Of a stretch of DNA of 21,505 nt, positions 1 to 7,123 are shown in pieces. The notes beneath the pieces are model-generated. The model saw only the letters and a program-made list of their open reading frames with translations, was not told the DNA's origin and did no database searches. Made by a program: the position numbers and the translations under genes. Position 1 is the stretch's first letter; every line of letters starts with the position of its first letter. Source of the DNA: JAYUHK01 sp043767025 (GTDB taxonomy: Bacteria > Bacteroidota > Bacteroidia > Chitinophagales > Saprospiraceae); contig JAYUHK010000195.1 of assembly GCA_043767025.1 (NCBI GenBank), positions 1-21,505 on the forward strand. The letters run 5' to 3'.

Positions 1-40
1 CGTTGTAATTTAGCAGAAAAAATGAGTTGTTTATTTTAGA

Positions 41-154
41 TAAGTTCTTACACTTAAATAGATGACATTTAATATTCGACATAATTCGTTGATTTTCAAT
101 AGTTTATGACGACTCAAAATTAAAAACTAAAAACTAAAAACTTATAACTACTTA
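41..154 (+). repeat. Dispersed repeat, left copy
   Basis: This 114-bp AT-rich intergenic segment matches, in reverse complement, positions 16103-16209. I align them with two substitutions (positions 60 and 110) and one 7-bp length difference. The length difference comes from AAAAACT units: three here (122-142) and two in the other copy. The segment lies downstream of the permease stop, in the opposite orientation to that gene. It contains a short TTGA/TCAA stem-loop and no open reading frame. The identity of the element is unknown; a repeated intergenic element or small non-autonomous mobile element is possible. Confidence 0.85.
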
Positions 155-183
155 CATTCCTAACGGTTTTACAAAATAATTAT

Positions 184-1644
184 TTATTCTTCTGACTTTT
201 CTAACGAGTTTAATTTACTATTTTTTTGGCTGTAAATAAAATAAACGATGACTCCTATCGTACTCCAAATCAAAAATGCACGCCAAGTGTCGTGACGAAC
301 TTGGGTCATCAAAAACACATTGAACAGCACGCCCATCGGAGCGACAAAGAAAATCCAAGGCGCGCGATACGGTCGCTCCAAATCTGGCTGTTGGAATCGG
401 AGCAGCAAAACAGCTCCCGATATCATCGCAAAAGCCAGCAAAGTTCCCATCGAACACATCTCCGAAACTTTATCAATCGGCGTAAGTGCAGCCACAATAC
501 TGACCAAAAAGCCTACCAAAATCGTACTTTTCCAAGGAGTTTTGAATTTGTCGTGTATTTCTCCAAAAAATTTGGGCATCAAACCATCTCGCGACATACT
601 CAAAAATATGCGGGTCTGACCCAGCAACATGACAAGCATCACGGACGTAAGACCCGCCACCGCAGCAATGGTAATAATGAAAACCGCCCAAGGCAAACCG
701 GCATCGGCGAAGGCAGACGCAACGGGTGCTTTCAAATCCAAGGTATTGAACTTGACCATACCCGTCAGCACCAACGAAACCGCGATATAAAGTATGGTGC
801 AAATAATCAACGACGCAATAATTGCAAAAGGAATATCTTTTCGGGGATTGATGGCTTCGCCCGCTTGGGTCGAAACGGCATCAAAACCGATGTAAGCAAA
901 AAACACAATCGTAGCCGCCGTAATCACACCGCTCCAACCGAAATGCCCCTGCCCTGACGCATCGATAACTCTTTCGGGGATAAATGGATGCCAATTCGCA
1001 GTATCTATATAAAATACGCCGACGATAATGACGAAAAAAACGACCGCAAGTTTGATGATAACGATAACATTATTGGTGCGAGCGGACTCTTGAATACCCC
1101 TCACGAGGATAGTCGTCACCACAAAAACGATAAAGATAGCTGCCAGATTGAACGAAAAAATCGGTCCACCTGCGCCTGCTTTTTCGCCTGCCGTAAAAGG
1201 GTCGTTCATCAACCAGTCAGGGAGATGTATGCCAAAAAGTTTGAGCAATTTTTCAAAATATCCCGACCATGCGACGGCGACGGTGGTGGCTCCCATCATG
1301 TATTCCAGAATCAAATTCCAACCAATCAGCCACGCAAAAAATTCGCCAACTGTGCCGTAAGAGTAGGCATACGCAGAGCCTTCGACGGGCAAAATAGAAG
1401 CGAACTCGGCATAGCAAAGCGAGGCAAAAGTACAGCCGATGGCTGCAATAATAAAAGCAACAGCGAGCGCTGGACCTGCGTGGTCGTGCGCCGCGATTCC
1501 CGTAAGGGTAAAAATACCGCCTCCAATAATGGCTCCGATACCGAGAGAAGTCAGCCCCCAACGAGTCAAAACACGTTTAAGTTGGCTTTTTTGCATATCC
1601 TGTTCATATAGGTAAACAGGTTTTTTTCGCATAATGTTACTCAT
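184..1644 (-). CDS. APC-family amino-acid permease
   Basis: This 486-residue protein is an inner-membrane amino-acid transporter of the APC superfamily, most like the cationic amino-acid transporter (CAT/YfnA-like) branch. The first membrane helix carries the glycine-rich segment GIGAIIGGGIFTLTG (residues 35-49), the unwound substrate-binding part of TM1 in this family. About twelve hydrophobic segments follow, and the charged C-terminal tail is short. Length fits the family. The ATG at 1644 is used; a second ATG four codons on (1632) is an alternative. The gene lies 43 bp downstream of tpiA on the same strand, so co-transcription is possible. I saw no separate promoter box in that gap. Substrate and transport mode cannot be read from the sequence; exchange or uptake of basic or neutral amino acids would be typical. 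Confidence 0.9.
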   Translation of the reverse strand: MSNIMRKKPVYLYEQDMQKSQLKRVLTRWGLTSLGIGAIIGGGIFTLTGIAAHDHAGPALAVAFIIAAIGCTFASLCYAEFASILPVEGSAYAYSYGTVGEFFAWLIGWNLILEYMMGATTVAVAWSGYFEKLLKLFGIHLPDWLMNDPFTAGEKAGAGGPIFSFNLAAIFIVFVVTTILVRGIQESARTNNVIVIIKLAVVFFVIIVGVFYIDTANWHPFIPERVIDASGQGHFGWSGVITAATIVFFAYIGFDAVSTQAGEAINPRKDIPFAIIASLIICTILYIAVSLVLTGMVKFNTLDLKAPVASAFADAGLPWAVFIITIAAVAGLTSVMLVMLLGQTRIFLSMSRDGLMPKFFGEIHDKFKTPWKSTILVGFLVSIVAALTPIDKVSEMCSMGTLLAFAMISGAVLLLRFQQPDLERPYRAPWIFFVAPMGVLFNVFLMTQVRHDTWRAFLIWSTIGVIVYFIYSQKNSKLNSLEKSEE

Positions 1645-1687
1645 AAAATAAAGTTGGATTTAGTTGTTGAATTTGATAAAAAAGAAA

Positions 1688-2446
1688 TTAAAATGAATCT
1701 ACAATGGTCAAAAAATCAGCTGCTACGAGCGACGCACCGCCGATCAAGCCGCCATCAACGTCGTTTTGAGCGAACAAATCTTTGGCATTTTTAGCGTTGC
1801 AACTGCCGCCATAAAGTATAGATAAATTTTCCGCAGTAGATGTATTGTATTGATTTTCAATGATTTGTCGGATTGCCTTCTGTGTTTCTTGCGCTTGTTC
1901 GGTGCTGGCGGTTACGCCTGTGCCGATAGCCCAGATAGGTTCGTAAGCCAATATAATTTTGGAAAAATCATCTGCTGAAAGATGAAAAAGGCTTTCTTTG
2001 AGTTGCTCCGCAACAAACTGAATGTGTTGCCCAGATTGGCGGACTTCGAGTGGCTCGCCACAGCAAAAAATTGGGGTCATATTGTGCGCCAGCAAAGCAT
2101 CTACTTTTTTGGCTAATTGCTCATTGCTCTCTTGTTGGTACAAACGTCGCTCCGAATGTCCGACTATAACATACTGAATACCAATAGATTGCAACATTTT
2201 TACGGACACTTCTCCCGTATAAGCACCAGCCGACTCGTGATGACAATTTTGCGCTGCTGCATGAAGATATTTATTTTCAGCTCCCAAAATATTCAGAACT
2301 CCATGAAGATGCAAAAAAGGCGTTGCCAAAATTACTGTCACATCTTTGGGTGAAAAATTACTTTTTATTTGTGCCGCCAAGTCCATACCTTCTTGATATG
2401 TTTTATTCATTTTCCAGTTGCCTGCGACAATTTTTTTTCTTGACAT
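1688..2446 (-). CDS. tpiA: Triosephosphate isomerase
   Basis: This cytoplasmic glycolytic enzyme interconverts dihydroxyacetone phosphate and glyceraldehyde 3-phosphate. The 252-residue length is normal. All signature elements are visible: Asn10 and Lys12 in GNWKMN, the electrophile His97 in VGHSER, the catalytic base Glu169 in AYEPIWAIGTG, the mobile loop 6 (residues 172-181) and the phosphate-binding glycines in YGGSCNA and GLIGGASL. The ATG at 2446 starts directly before the first beta-strand, so the start is secure. The gene is divergent from fmt, with a 217-bp gap, and lies upstream of the permease. There is no sign of truncation or unusual residues. Confidence 0.97.
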   Translation of the reverse strand: MSRKKIVAGNWKMNKTYQEGMDLAAQIKSNFSPKDVTVILATPFLHLHGVLNILGAENKYLHAAAQNCHHESAGAYTGEVSVKMLQSIGIQYVIVGHSERRLYQQESNEQLAKKVDALLAHNMTPIFCCGEPLEVRQSGQHIQFVAEQLKESLFHLSADDFSKIILAYEPIWAIGTGVTASTEQAQETQKAIRQIIENQYNTSTAENLSILYGGSCNAKNAKDLFAQNDVDGGLIGGASLVAADFLTIVDSF

Positions 2447-2555
2447 AAATTCCTGATAAATAGTGTTTTAGGAAATAATTAATCCAAAATATTATTTTTT
2501 ACATCGTAAAAGTATCAAATATTTTGAATGATTAGCGTTTAATCTAAAAAAATAT

Positions 2556-2563
2556 CAAAAATA
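2556..2563 (-). promoter_or_regulatory. Possible -7 box for tpiA
   Basis: On the minus strand this reads TATTTTTG, a match to the Bacteroidota -7 consensus TAnnTTTG, about 110 nt upstream of the tpiA ATG. No clear -33 TTTG lies at the usual distance. In such AT-rich DNA a chance match is likely. The rest of the tpiA-fmt gap (2447-2663) shows nothing definite. Confidence 0.2.
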
Positions 2564-2663
2564 CATCTATTTCTGTTGTAAAAGCGTTTACAGAGAGAGG
2601 GAAAATAAGTTGTTTAAATTTTCAGATACATTTTTTGATACATTTCAATCCAAAACTAAAACT

Positions 2664-3584
2664 ATGTCTTTAAAAATTATTTTCATGGGAACGCCTGAAT
2701 TTGCCGTCCCGAGCTTGGATATTTTGTTGAAAAATGGATACGATATTGTGGCGGTCGTCACTGCTCCAGACCGTTTGGGTGGGCGAGGCAAGTCGCAGGT
2801 AATAGAGTCACCGATTAAGAAATACGCTCTCGAAAAAGGGCTAAAAATACTTCAACCCGAAAAACTAAAAAATATCGATTTTTTGACAGATTTAGAATCG
2901 TTAAACGCTGATTTACAGATAGTTGTGGCGTTTAGAATGTTGCCGGAAGTAGTTTGGAAAATGCCCAAATTGGGTACGATGAACCTTCACGGCTCGCTGC
3001 TACCAAAGTATCGCGGCGCAGCACCCATCAACTGGGCAATCATAAATGGCGAAACGGAAACGGGCGTGACGACTTTTTTTTTGAAGCACGAAATTGATAC
3101 TGGCGACTGTTTTTTACAGCATAAAATCCCGATTCTCGACACCGACAATGCAGAAGATTTGCACGACAAAATGATGCAAATTGGTGCAAAAACAGTACTG
3201 AAATCGGTGGAGCTGATTGAAAAAAATGAAGTAAAAACCAATATCCAAAGCGATTCTGAACTTATCCATGCTCCAAAAATTTTTCACGAAACTTGCGAAA
3301 TAAATTTCCATCAAAGCACCGAAAAAGTATATAATTTCATTCGAGGATTGAGTCCCCACCCGACCGCTTGGACAACTTTGAACGGAGAAAATTTGAAAAT
3401 TTTTTCGGCAAGTAAAGAAATAACTGTGCACCAACTTAAAGTTGGTACATTTGTAAGTAACAAAAAAGACGTTTTAAAAATTGTCACACAAGATGGATAT
3501 ATATATTGTCACAATATTCAGTTAGAAGGAAAAAAAAGAATGGATATTGTGTCTTTTCTCAACGGATATAAAAAAGAAATTTAA
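2664..3584 (+). CDS. fmt: Methionyl-tRNA formyltransferase
   Basis: This enzyme transfers a formyl group from 10-formyltetrahydrofolate to initiator Met-tRNA in the cytoplasm. From the ATG at 2664 the protein has 306 residues. The frame stays open upstream to a TTG at 2610, but the family begins with the first beta-strand, here MSLKIIFMGTPEF, so 2664 is chosen. The catalytic Asn107, His109 and Asp145 are present in the contexts MNLHGSLLP and EIDTGD, with the SLLPKYRGAAPINW loop typical of formyltransferases. A C-terminal OB-fold-like tRNA-binding domain follows (from about residue 205). It is the first gene of a tight run: msrB starts 19 bp after the stop. Confidence 0.96.
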   Translation: MSLKIIFMGTPEFAVPSLDILLKNGYDIVAVVTAPDRLGGRGKSQVIESPIKKYALEKGLKILQPEKLKNIDFLTDLESLNADLQIVVAFRMLPEVVWKMPKLGTMNLHGSLLPKYRGAAPINWAIINGETETGVTTFFLKHEIDTGDCFLQHKIPILDTDNAEDLHDKMMQIGAKTVLKSVELIEKNEVKTNIQSDSELIHAPKIFHETCEINFHQSTEKVYNFIRGLSPHPTAWTTLNGENLKIFSASKEITVHQLKVGTFVSNKKDVLKIVTQDGYIYCHNIQLEGKKRMDIVSFLNGYKKEI

Positions 3585-3603
3585 AACAAAAAATTTATTT
3601 ATT

Positions 3604-4005
3604 ATGAGTTACAAAATAGAAAAAAGTACTGCCGAATGGCAGTCGCAACTTTCACCCGAAGCCTACCAAGTATTGAGAAACAAAGGAACTGAAAGGGCTT
3701 TCACGGGCGAATACAACGATTTTGAAGAAATTGGTACTTACTTTTGTGCGGGCTGCGAACACGAATTGTTTTCATCTGCCACAAAATATCATTCGGGCTG
3801 TGGCTGGCCCAGTTTTTTTGACGAGTTGGATACCGCCAATATCGAAAAAAAAACAGATGTCACACACGGCATGAAAAGAACAGAAATATTATGCTCCAAC
3901 TGTGGCGGACATTTGGGTCACGTATTCAACGACGGACCCAAACCTACTGGACTTCGGTATTGCTTGAACTCACTTTCGCTTACCTTCAAACCAAAAAATA
4001 AATAA
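3604..4005 (+). CDS. msrB: Peptide-methionine (R)-S-oxide reductase
   Basis: MsrB repairs oxidised methionine by reducing the R-sulfoxide, using thioredoxin as electron donor. The ATG at 3604 gives 133 residues with no export signal, so it is probably cytoplasmic. The two zinc-binding CxxC pairs are visible (Cys48/Cys51 and Cys97/Cys100), as is the active-site Cys120 in LRYCLNS. The HSGCGWPSFF motif holds a further conserved cysteine (Cys66), a candidate resolving residue. The C-terminus is normal. The open frame extends upstream into the fmt 3' end but no homology starts there. It sits 19 bp after fmt and 7 bp before the AsmA-like gene, implying one transcript. Confidence 0.95.
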   Translation: MSYKIEKSTAEWQSQLSPEAYQVLRNKGTERAFTGEYNDFEEIGTYFCAGCEHELFSSATKYHSGCGWPSFFDELDTANIEKKTDVTHGMKRTEILCSNCGGHLGHVFNDGPKPTGLRYCLNSLSLTFKPKNK

Positions 4006-4012
4006 AAATATT

Positions 4013-7000
4013 ATGTTAAAAAAAATATTAAAATACGTTGCAATTATTTTTTTATTGCTCGTAATTAGTCTTTTTGCGCTGCCTTTTTTGTTTCAGTCAA
4101 AATTGACAGAAATGGTAAAAACTGAAATCAACAAGCAAGTAAATGCGAGAATTGACTTTGGAGCTATCAGTATTTCGTTTTTTAAAAGTTTTCCAAAAGT
4201 CAATCTTTCTGTAGAAAATGTACAGGTAAAAGGTATTAAAAATTTTGAGGACATTCCCTTATTTTCAGCAAAAAATGTTGGACTTAATCTTGATTTGATG
4301 TCTGTCATTCGTGGGGACAATCCACTGATTATCAAGTCAATAAGTATCGAAAATGCTGATATAAATGCTTTAGTTTTACGCGATAGCGCAGCAAACTATC
4401 GGATAACAAAACCCGAAAAAGCTAAAAAAGAACCCTCTAATCTTAAATTAGAATTAGAAAAATACAGCCTTACGAACTCAAATATTGTATATGAAAACCG
4501 TCTGAACGGTGTGAAAGCGGAGTTGATGGGCGTAAATCATACGGGTAAAGGTTCGCTCGGAAATGATATTTACGATTTAGTCACAAAAACGACTATAAAT
4601 GATTTTAATTTTAGTTTCGGAGGCATACAATACCTGAATAAAGCGAATGCAGATTTTGATGTTACGGTAAGCGCGGATATGCCAAAACTGAAATTCACGC
4701 TCAAAGAGAATACGCTTAAACTCAATAGTTTGAGTGCGAAAATGGACGGATTTTTTCAGTTGGTTGGCGAAGGATACAATTTAGATTTATCAATAAACAC
4801 GCCTACCAACGAGTTTAAAGATTTACTTTCACTCGTCCCAAGTGCTTACTCTAAAAATTTTAAAGATGTAAAAGCCAATGGAAATTTTACTTTTAAAGGC
4901 TTGATAAAAGGAACTTATGACGGTCTAAAACCTATTTATCCGATGTTTTCTTTTGACCTCAACGTACCAAAAGCTGACTTCAAATATCCTAATCTGCCAC
5001 TTGGTGTATCTGATATTTCTGCAAATATGAATGTCACATTTGCTGGTGGAAATAATTTAGATTATTTGGTAACTGATGTTTCAAAATTAAAAGTTAAAAT
5101 CGGAACTAATCCGTTTGAAGCGAAGTTCAAACTCAAAACTCCGATTTCTGATCCCGATTTGGACGCACAAGCAAAAGGCGTTATAAACCTGAAAGAGATA
5201 AGTCAAGCGTTCCCTTTGCCCAACGTGGAGTCTATGTCTGGAATCCTAAATTCCGATATTGATATAAGAGCAACCATGTCACAAATCAATAATAAACAGT
5301 ACGAAAAAATTGTGATGCGAGGCGATTTAACCATGACTGACATGGCTTATAAGTCAAAAGATAAACCTTTGATATTCGTCAATAGCATGGCGATGAATTT
5401 TACACCCAATAATGTGCTGCTGAAAAATTTTAGCGGAAAATTAGGTAAAAGTGACATACAATGTAGCGGAAAAATTGATAATTTGTTGGCATATTTTTCT
5501 TCCAAAAATACGATGACAGGAAACATTACTATGCGTTCTAATTTGATAGATGCCAACGAGTGGATAGCAAAAAAAACAGAAAATGACGCAACTCCAAAGG
5601 CAGTAGCAAAAGACAAAGAAGTCGAAAAGCCATTCAATAAGTTTCAATTCGAGATAGATGGAAAGGTACAGCAGATAAATTATGATAAATTTATACTTAA
5701 AAATTCGGAATTAAATGGAAATTTTTCACCGAATTTAGTTACCCTCAAAACATTCAAATCTCAACTCGGAGAAAGTGATATGAGTATGAGCGGAGAACTA
5801 AAAAATATTTATAACTACTTCTACAACAACGAGTTATTGGACGGAAAAATTAATTTTTCTTCTAATAATTTGGATATGAATCAGTTTATGTCGCCTGCAC
5901 CAAGCAGCTCGACCAACGGAAAAACGCCACCACCACCTACAGGAACAATACCAGTACCTAAAAATTTAGATGTCACAATCAATGCAAATATTTCAAAATT
6001 GAAATATACGAATATGGACTTGCAAAACATGAAAGGCAACTTGATAGTAAAAGACGAGGTAGTAAAAATTGACGGATTCAAAGCAAATTCTTTGGGCGGA
6101 ATCATCGGAATGAATGGTTCGTATTCTTCAAAAAATCCTGCAAAGCCCGGCTTCGATATGGATATGGACTTACAACAAATTGGATTTCAGCCCGCTTTTG
6201 TGACATTTAATTCAGTTCAGAAACTGGCACCAATCGCGCAATTTATAGAGGGAAAATTCAATACGACGATGAAGTTTACGGGCGTGATGGGACAGAATAT
6301 GTTGCCCGATTTGACGACCTTGACGGCGAGTGGCTTTTTACAAACCTTGAACGGCTTGGTCAAAAATTTCAAGCCGCTCGAAGACGTGGGCAATAAACTA
6401 AACGTATCGCAACTGAAAACTTTGGAACTGAAGGATACTAAAAATTATTTTGAAATCGCCAACGGAGCCGTTATTTTAAAGCAGTTTGACTATCAAATGA
6501 AGGATATTGCTCTGAAAATTGGCGGAAGTCACAGCTTGACCAACGATATGAATTATTCGATTCAGAGTAAAATTCCGAGAAAATTGATAGGCAGTAATTC
6601 GGTGGGAGCAGCGGCAATGACTGGTCTTGACGCTCTCACAAAGGAAGGCTCGAAGCTCGGAATTGATGTAAATGTTGGCGAATTTGTTAATGTACTGTTC
6701 AATATCGGCGGGAATGTCACAAATCCTAAAATTTCTATGAAATTATTAGGCACAGAAGGCAAATCGGTAGGCGAACAAGCGATGAACCAAGGAAAGGACG
6801 CAGCAAAAAAAGCAGTAGATTCTTTGAAAACCAGAGCCAATCAGGAGGTCGGAAAAATAAAAGAGCAAGCTAATAAAGCCGTAGATTCTGTAAAAACAGT
6901 CGTCACACAAAAGGTAGATGATGCAAAAGAAAAAGCCAAGCAACAAGCAGAAGAATTGCGAAAAAAGGCAGAAGCGGAAGCCAAAAAACAGATTGATGAC

Positions 7001-7048
7001 GCAAAGAAAAAGCTAAATGACTTAAATCCATTTAAAAGAGGCGGCTAA
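4013..7048 (+). CDS. AsmA-like envelope protein
   Basis: This large (1,011 residues) envelope protein has one N-terminal membrane anchor (residues about 6-28) and then a long stretch rich in beta-strands and repeats, facing the periplasm. The start (anchor, then KLTEMVKTEINKQVNARIDF) and the recurring strand pattern match Bacteroidota AsmA-family proteins. That family is related to bridge-like lipid-transfer proteins and linked to phospholipid transport and outer-membrane assembly. A proline-rich linker (PPPPTGTIPVP) lies near residue 640. The last ~85 residues form a Lys/Ala/Glu-rich, probably amphipathic helix ending in LNPFKRGG. The ATG at 4013 lies 7 bp after msrB, so translation is probably coupled. 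Function within the family is inferred, not seen. Confidence 0.85.
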   Translation: MLKKILKYVAIIFLLLVISLFALPFLFQSKLTEMVKTEINKQVNARIDFGAISISFFKSFPKVNLSVENVQVKGIKNFEDIPLFSAKNVGLNLDLMSVIRGDNPLIIKSISIENADINALVLRDSAANYRITKPEKAKKEPSNLKLELEKYSLTNSNIVYENRLNGVKAELMGVNHTGKGSLGNDIYDLVTKTTINDFNFSFGGIQYLNKANADFDVTVSADMPKLKFTLKENTLKLNSLSAKMDGFFQLVGEGYNLDLSINTPTNEFKDLLSLVPSAYSKNFKDVKANGNFTFKGLIKGTYDGLKPIYPMFSFDLNVPKADFKYPNLPLGVSDISANMNVTFAGGNNLDYLVTDVSKLKVKIGTNPFEAKFKLKTPISDPDLDAQAKGVINLKEISQAFPLPNVESMSGILNSDIDIRATMSQINNKQYEKIVMRGDLTMTDMAYKSKDKPLIFVNSMAMNFTPNNVLLKNFSGKLGKSDIQCSGKIDNLLAYFSSKNTMTGNITMRSNLIDANEWIAKKTENDATPKAVAKDKEVEKPFNKFQFEIDGKVQQINYDKFILKNSELNGNFSPNLVTLKTFKSQLGESDMSMSGELKNIYNYFYNNELLDGKINFSSNNLDMNQFMSPAPSSSTNGKTPPPPTGTIPVPKNLDVTINANISKLKYTNMDLQNMKGNLIVKDEVVKIDGFKANSLGGIIGMNGSYSSKNPAKPGFDMDMDLQQIGFQPAFVTFNSVQKLAPIAQFIEGKFNTTMKFTGVMGQNMLPDLTTLTASGFLQTLNGLVKNFKPLEDVGNKLNVSQLKTLELKDTKNYFEIANGAVILKQFDYQMKDIALKIGGSHSLTNDMNYSIQSKIPRKLIGSNSVGAAAMTGLDALTKEGSKLGIDVNVGEFVNVLFNIGGNVTNPKISMKLLGTEGKSVGEQAMNQGKDAAKKAVDSLKTRANQEVGKIKEQANKAVDSVKTVVTQKVDDAKEKAKQQAEELRKKAEAEAKKQIDDAKKKLNDLNPFKRGG

Positions 7049-7055
7049 AATAGGG

Positions 7056-7104
7056 TGTCACAGAAATGCACTATCCTTCAAATAGATATTGTATTTCTGT
7101 GACA
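7056..7104. terminator. Bidirectional hairpin between converging genes
   Basis: A 20-base left arm (7056-7075) pairs with a 20-base right arm (7085-7104) across a 9-base loop. As RNA in the plus direction it has one G-U pair and one mismatch. Each arm begins or ends with TGTCACA/TGTGACA. It lies 8 bp after the AsmA-like stop and 20 bp from the feoB stop, so it can act as a terminator for both. There is no long U tract after the stem on the plus strand, so intrinsic termination is inferred from position and stem strength. Confidence 0.75.
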
Positions 7105-7123
7105 TCAAAATATATGTTTTAAC

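Noticed and set aside
226..957. 243-residue open frame on the plus strand
   Set aside because: It is antisense to the permease, which has a coherent membrane protein pattern; the product is basic and low in hydrophobic residues, as expected for a shadow frame.
2610..2663. Longer fmt start at the TTG at 2610
   Set aside because: The 18 extra residues have no place in the family and the ATG at 2664 opens the first conserved strand.
3262..3270. TTATCCATG, resembling a DnaA box; a second near-match at 11099-11107 (GTATCCACA)
   Set aside because: Both are isolated and inside coding genes, not clustered, so they do not mark an origin.
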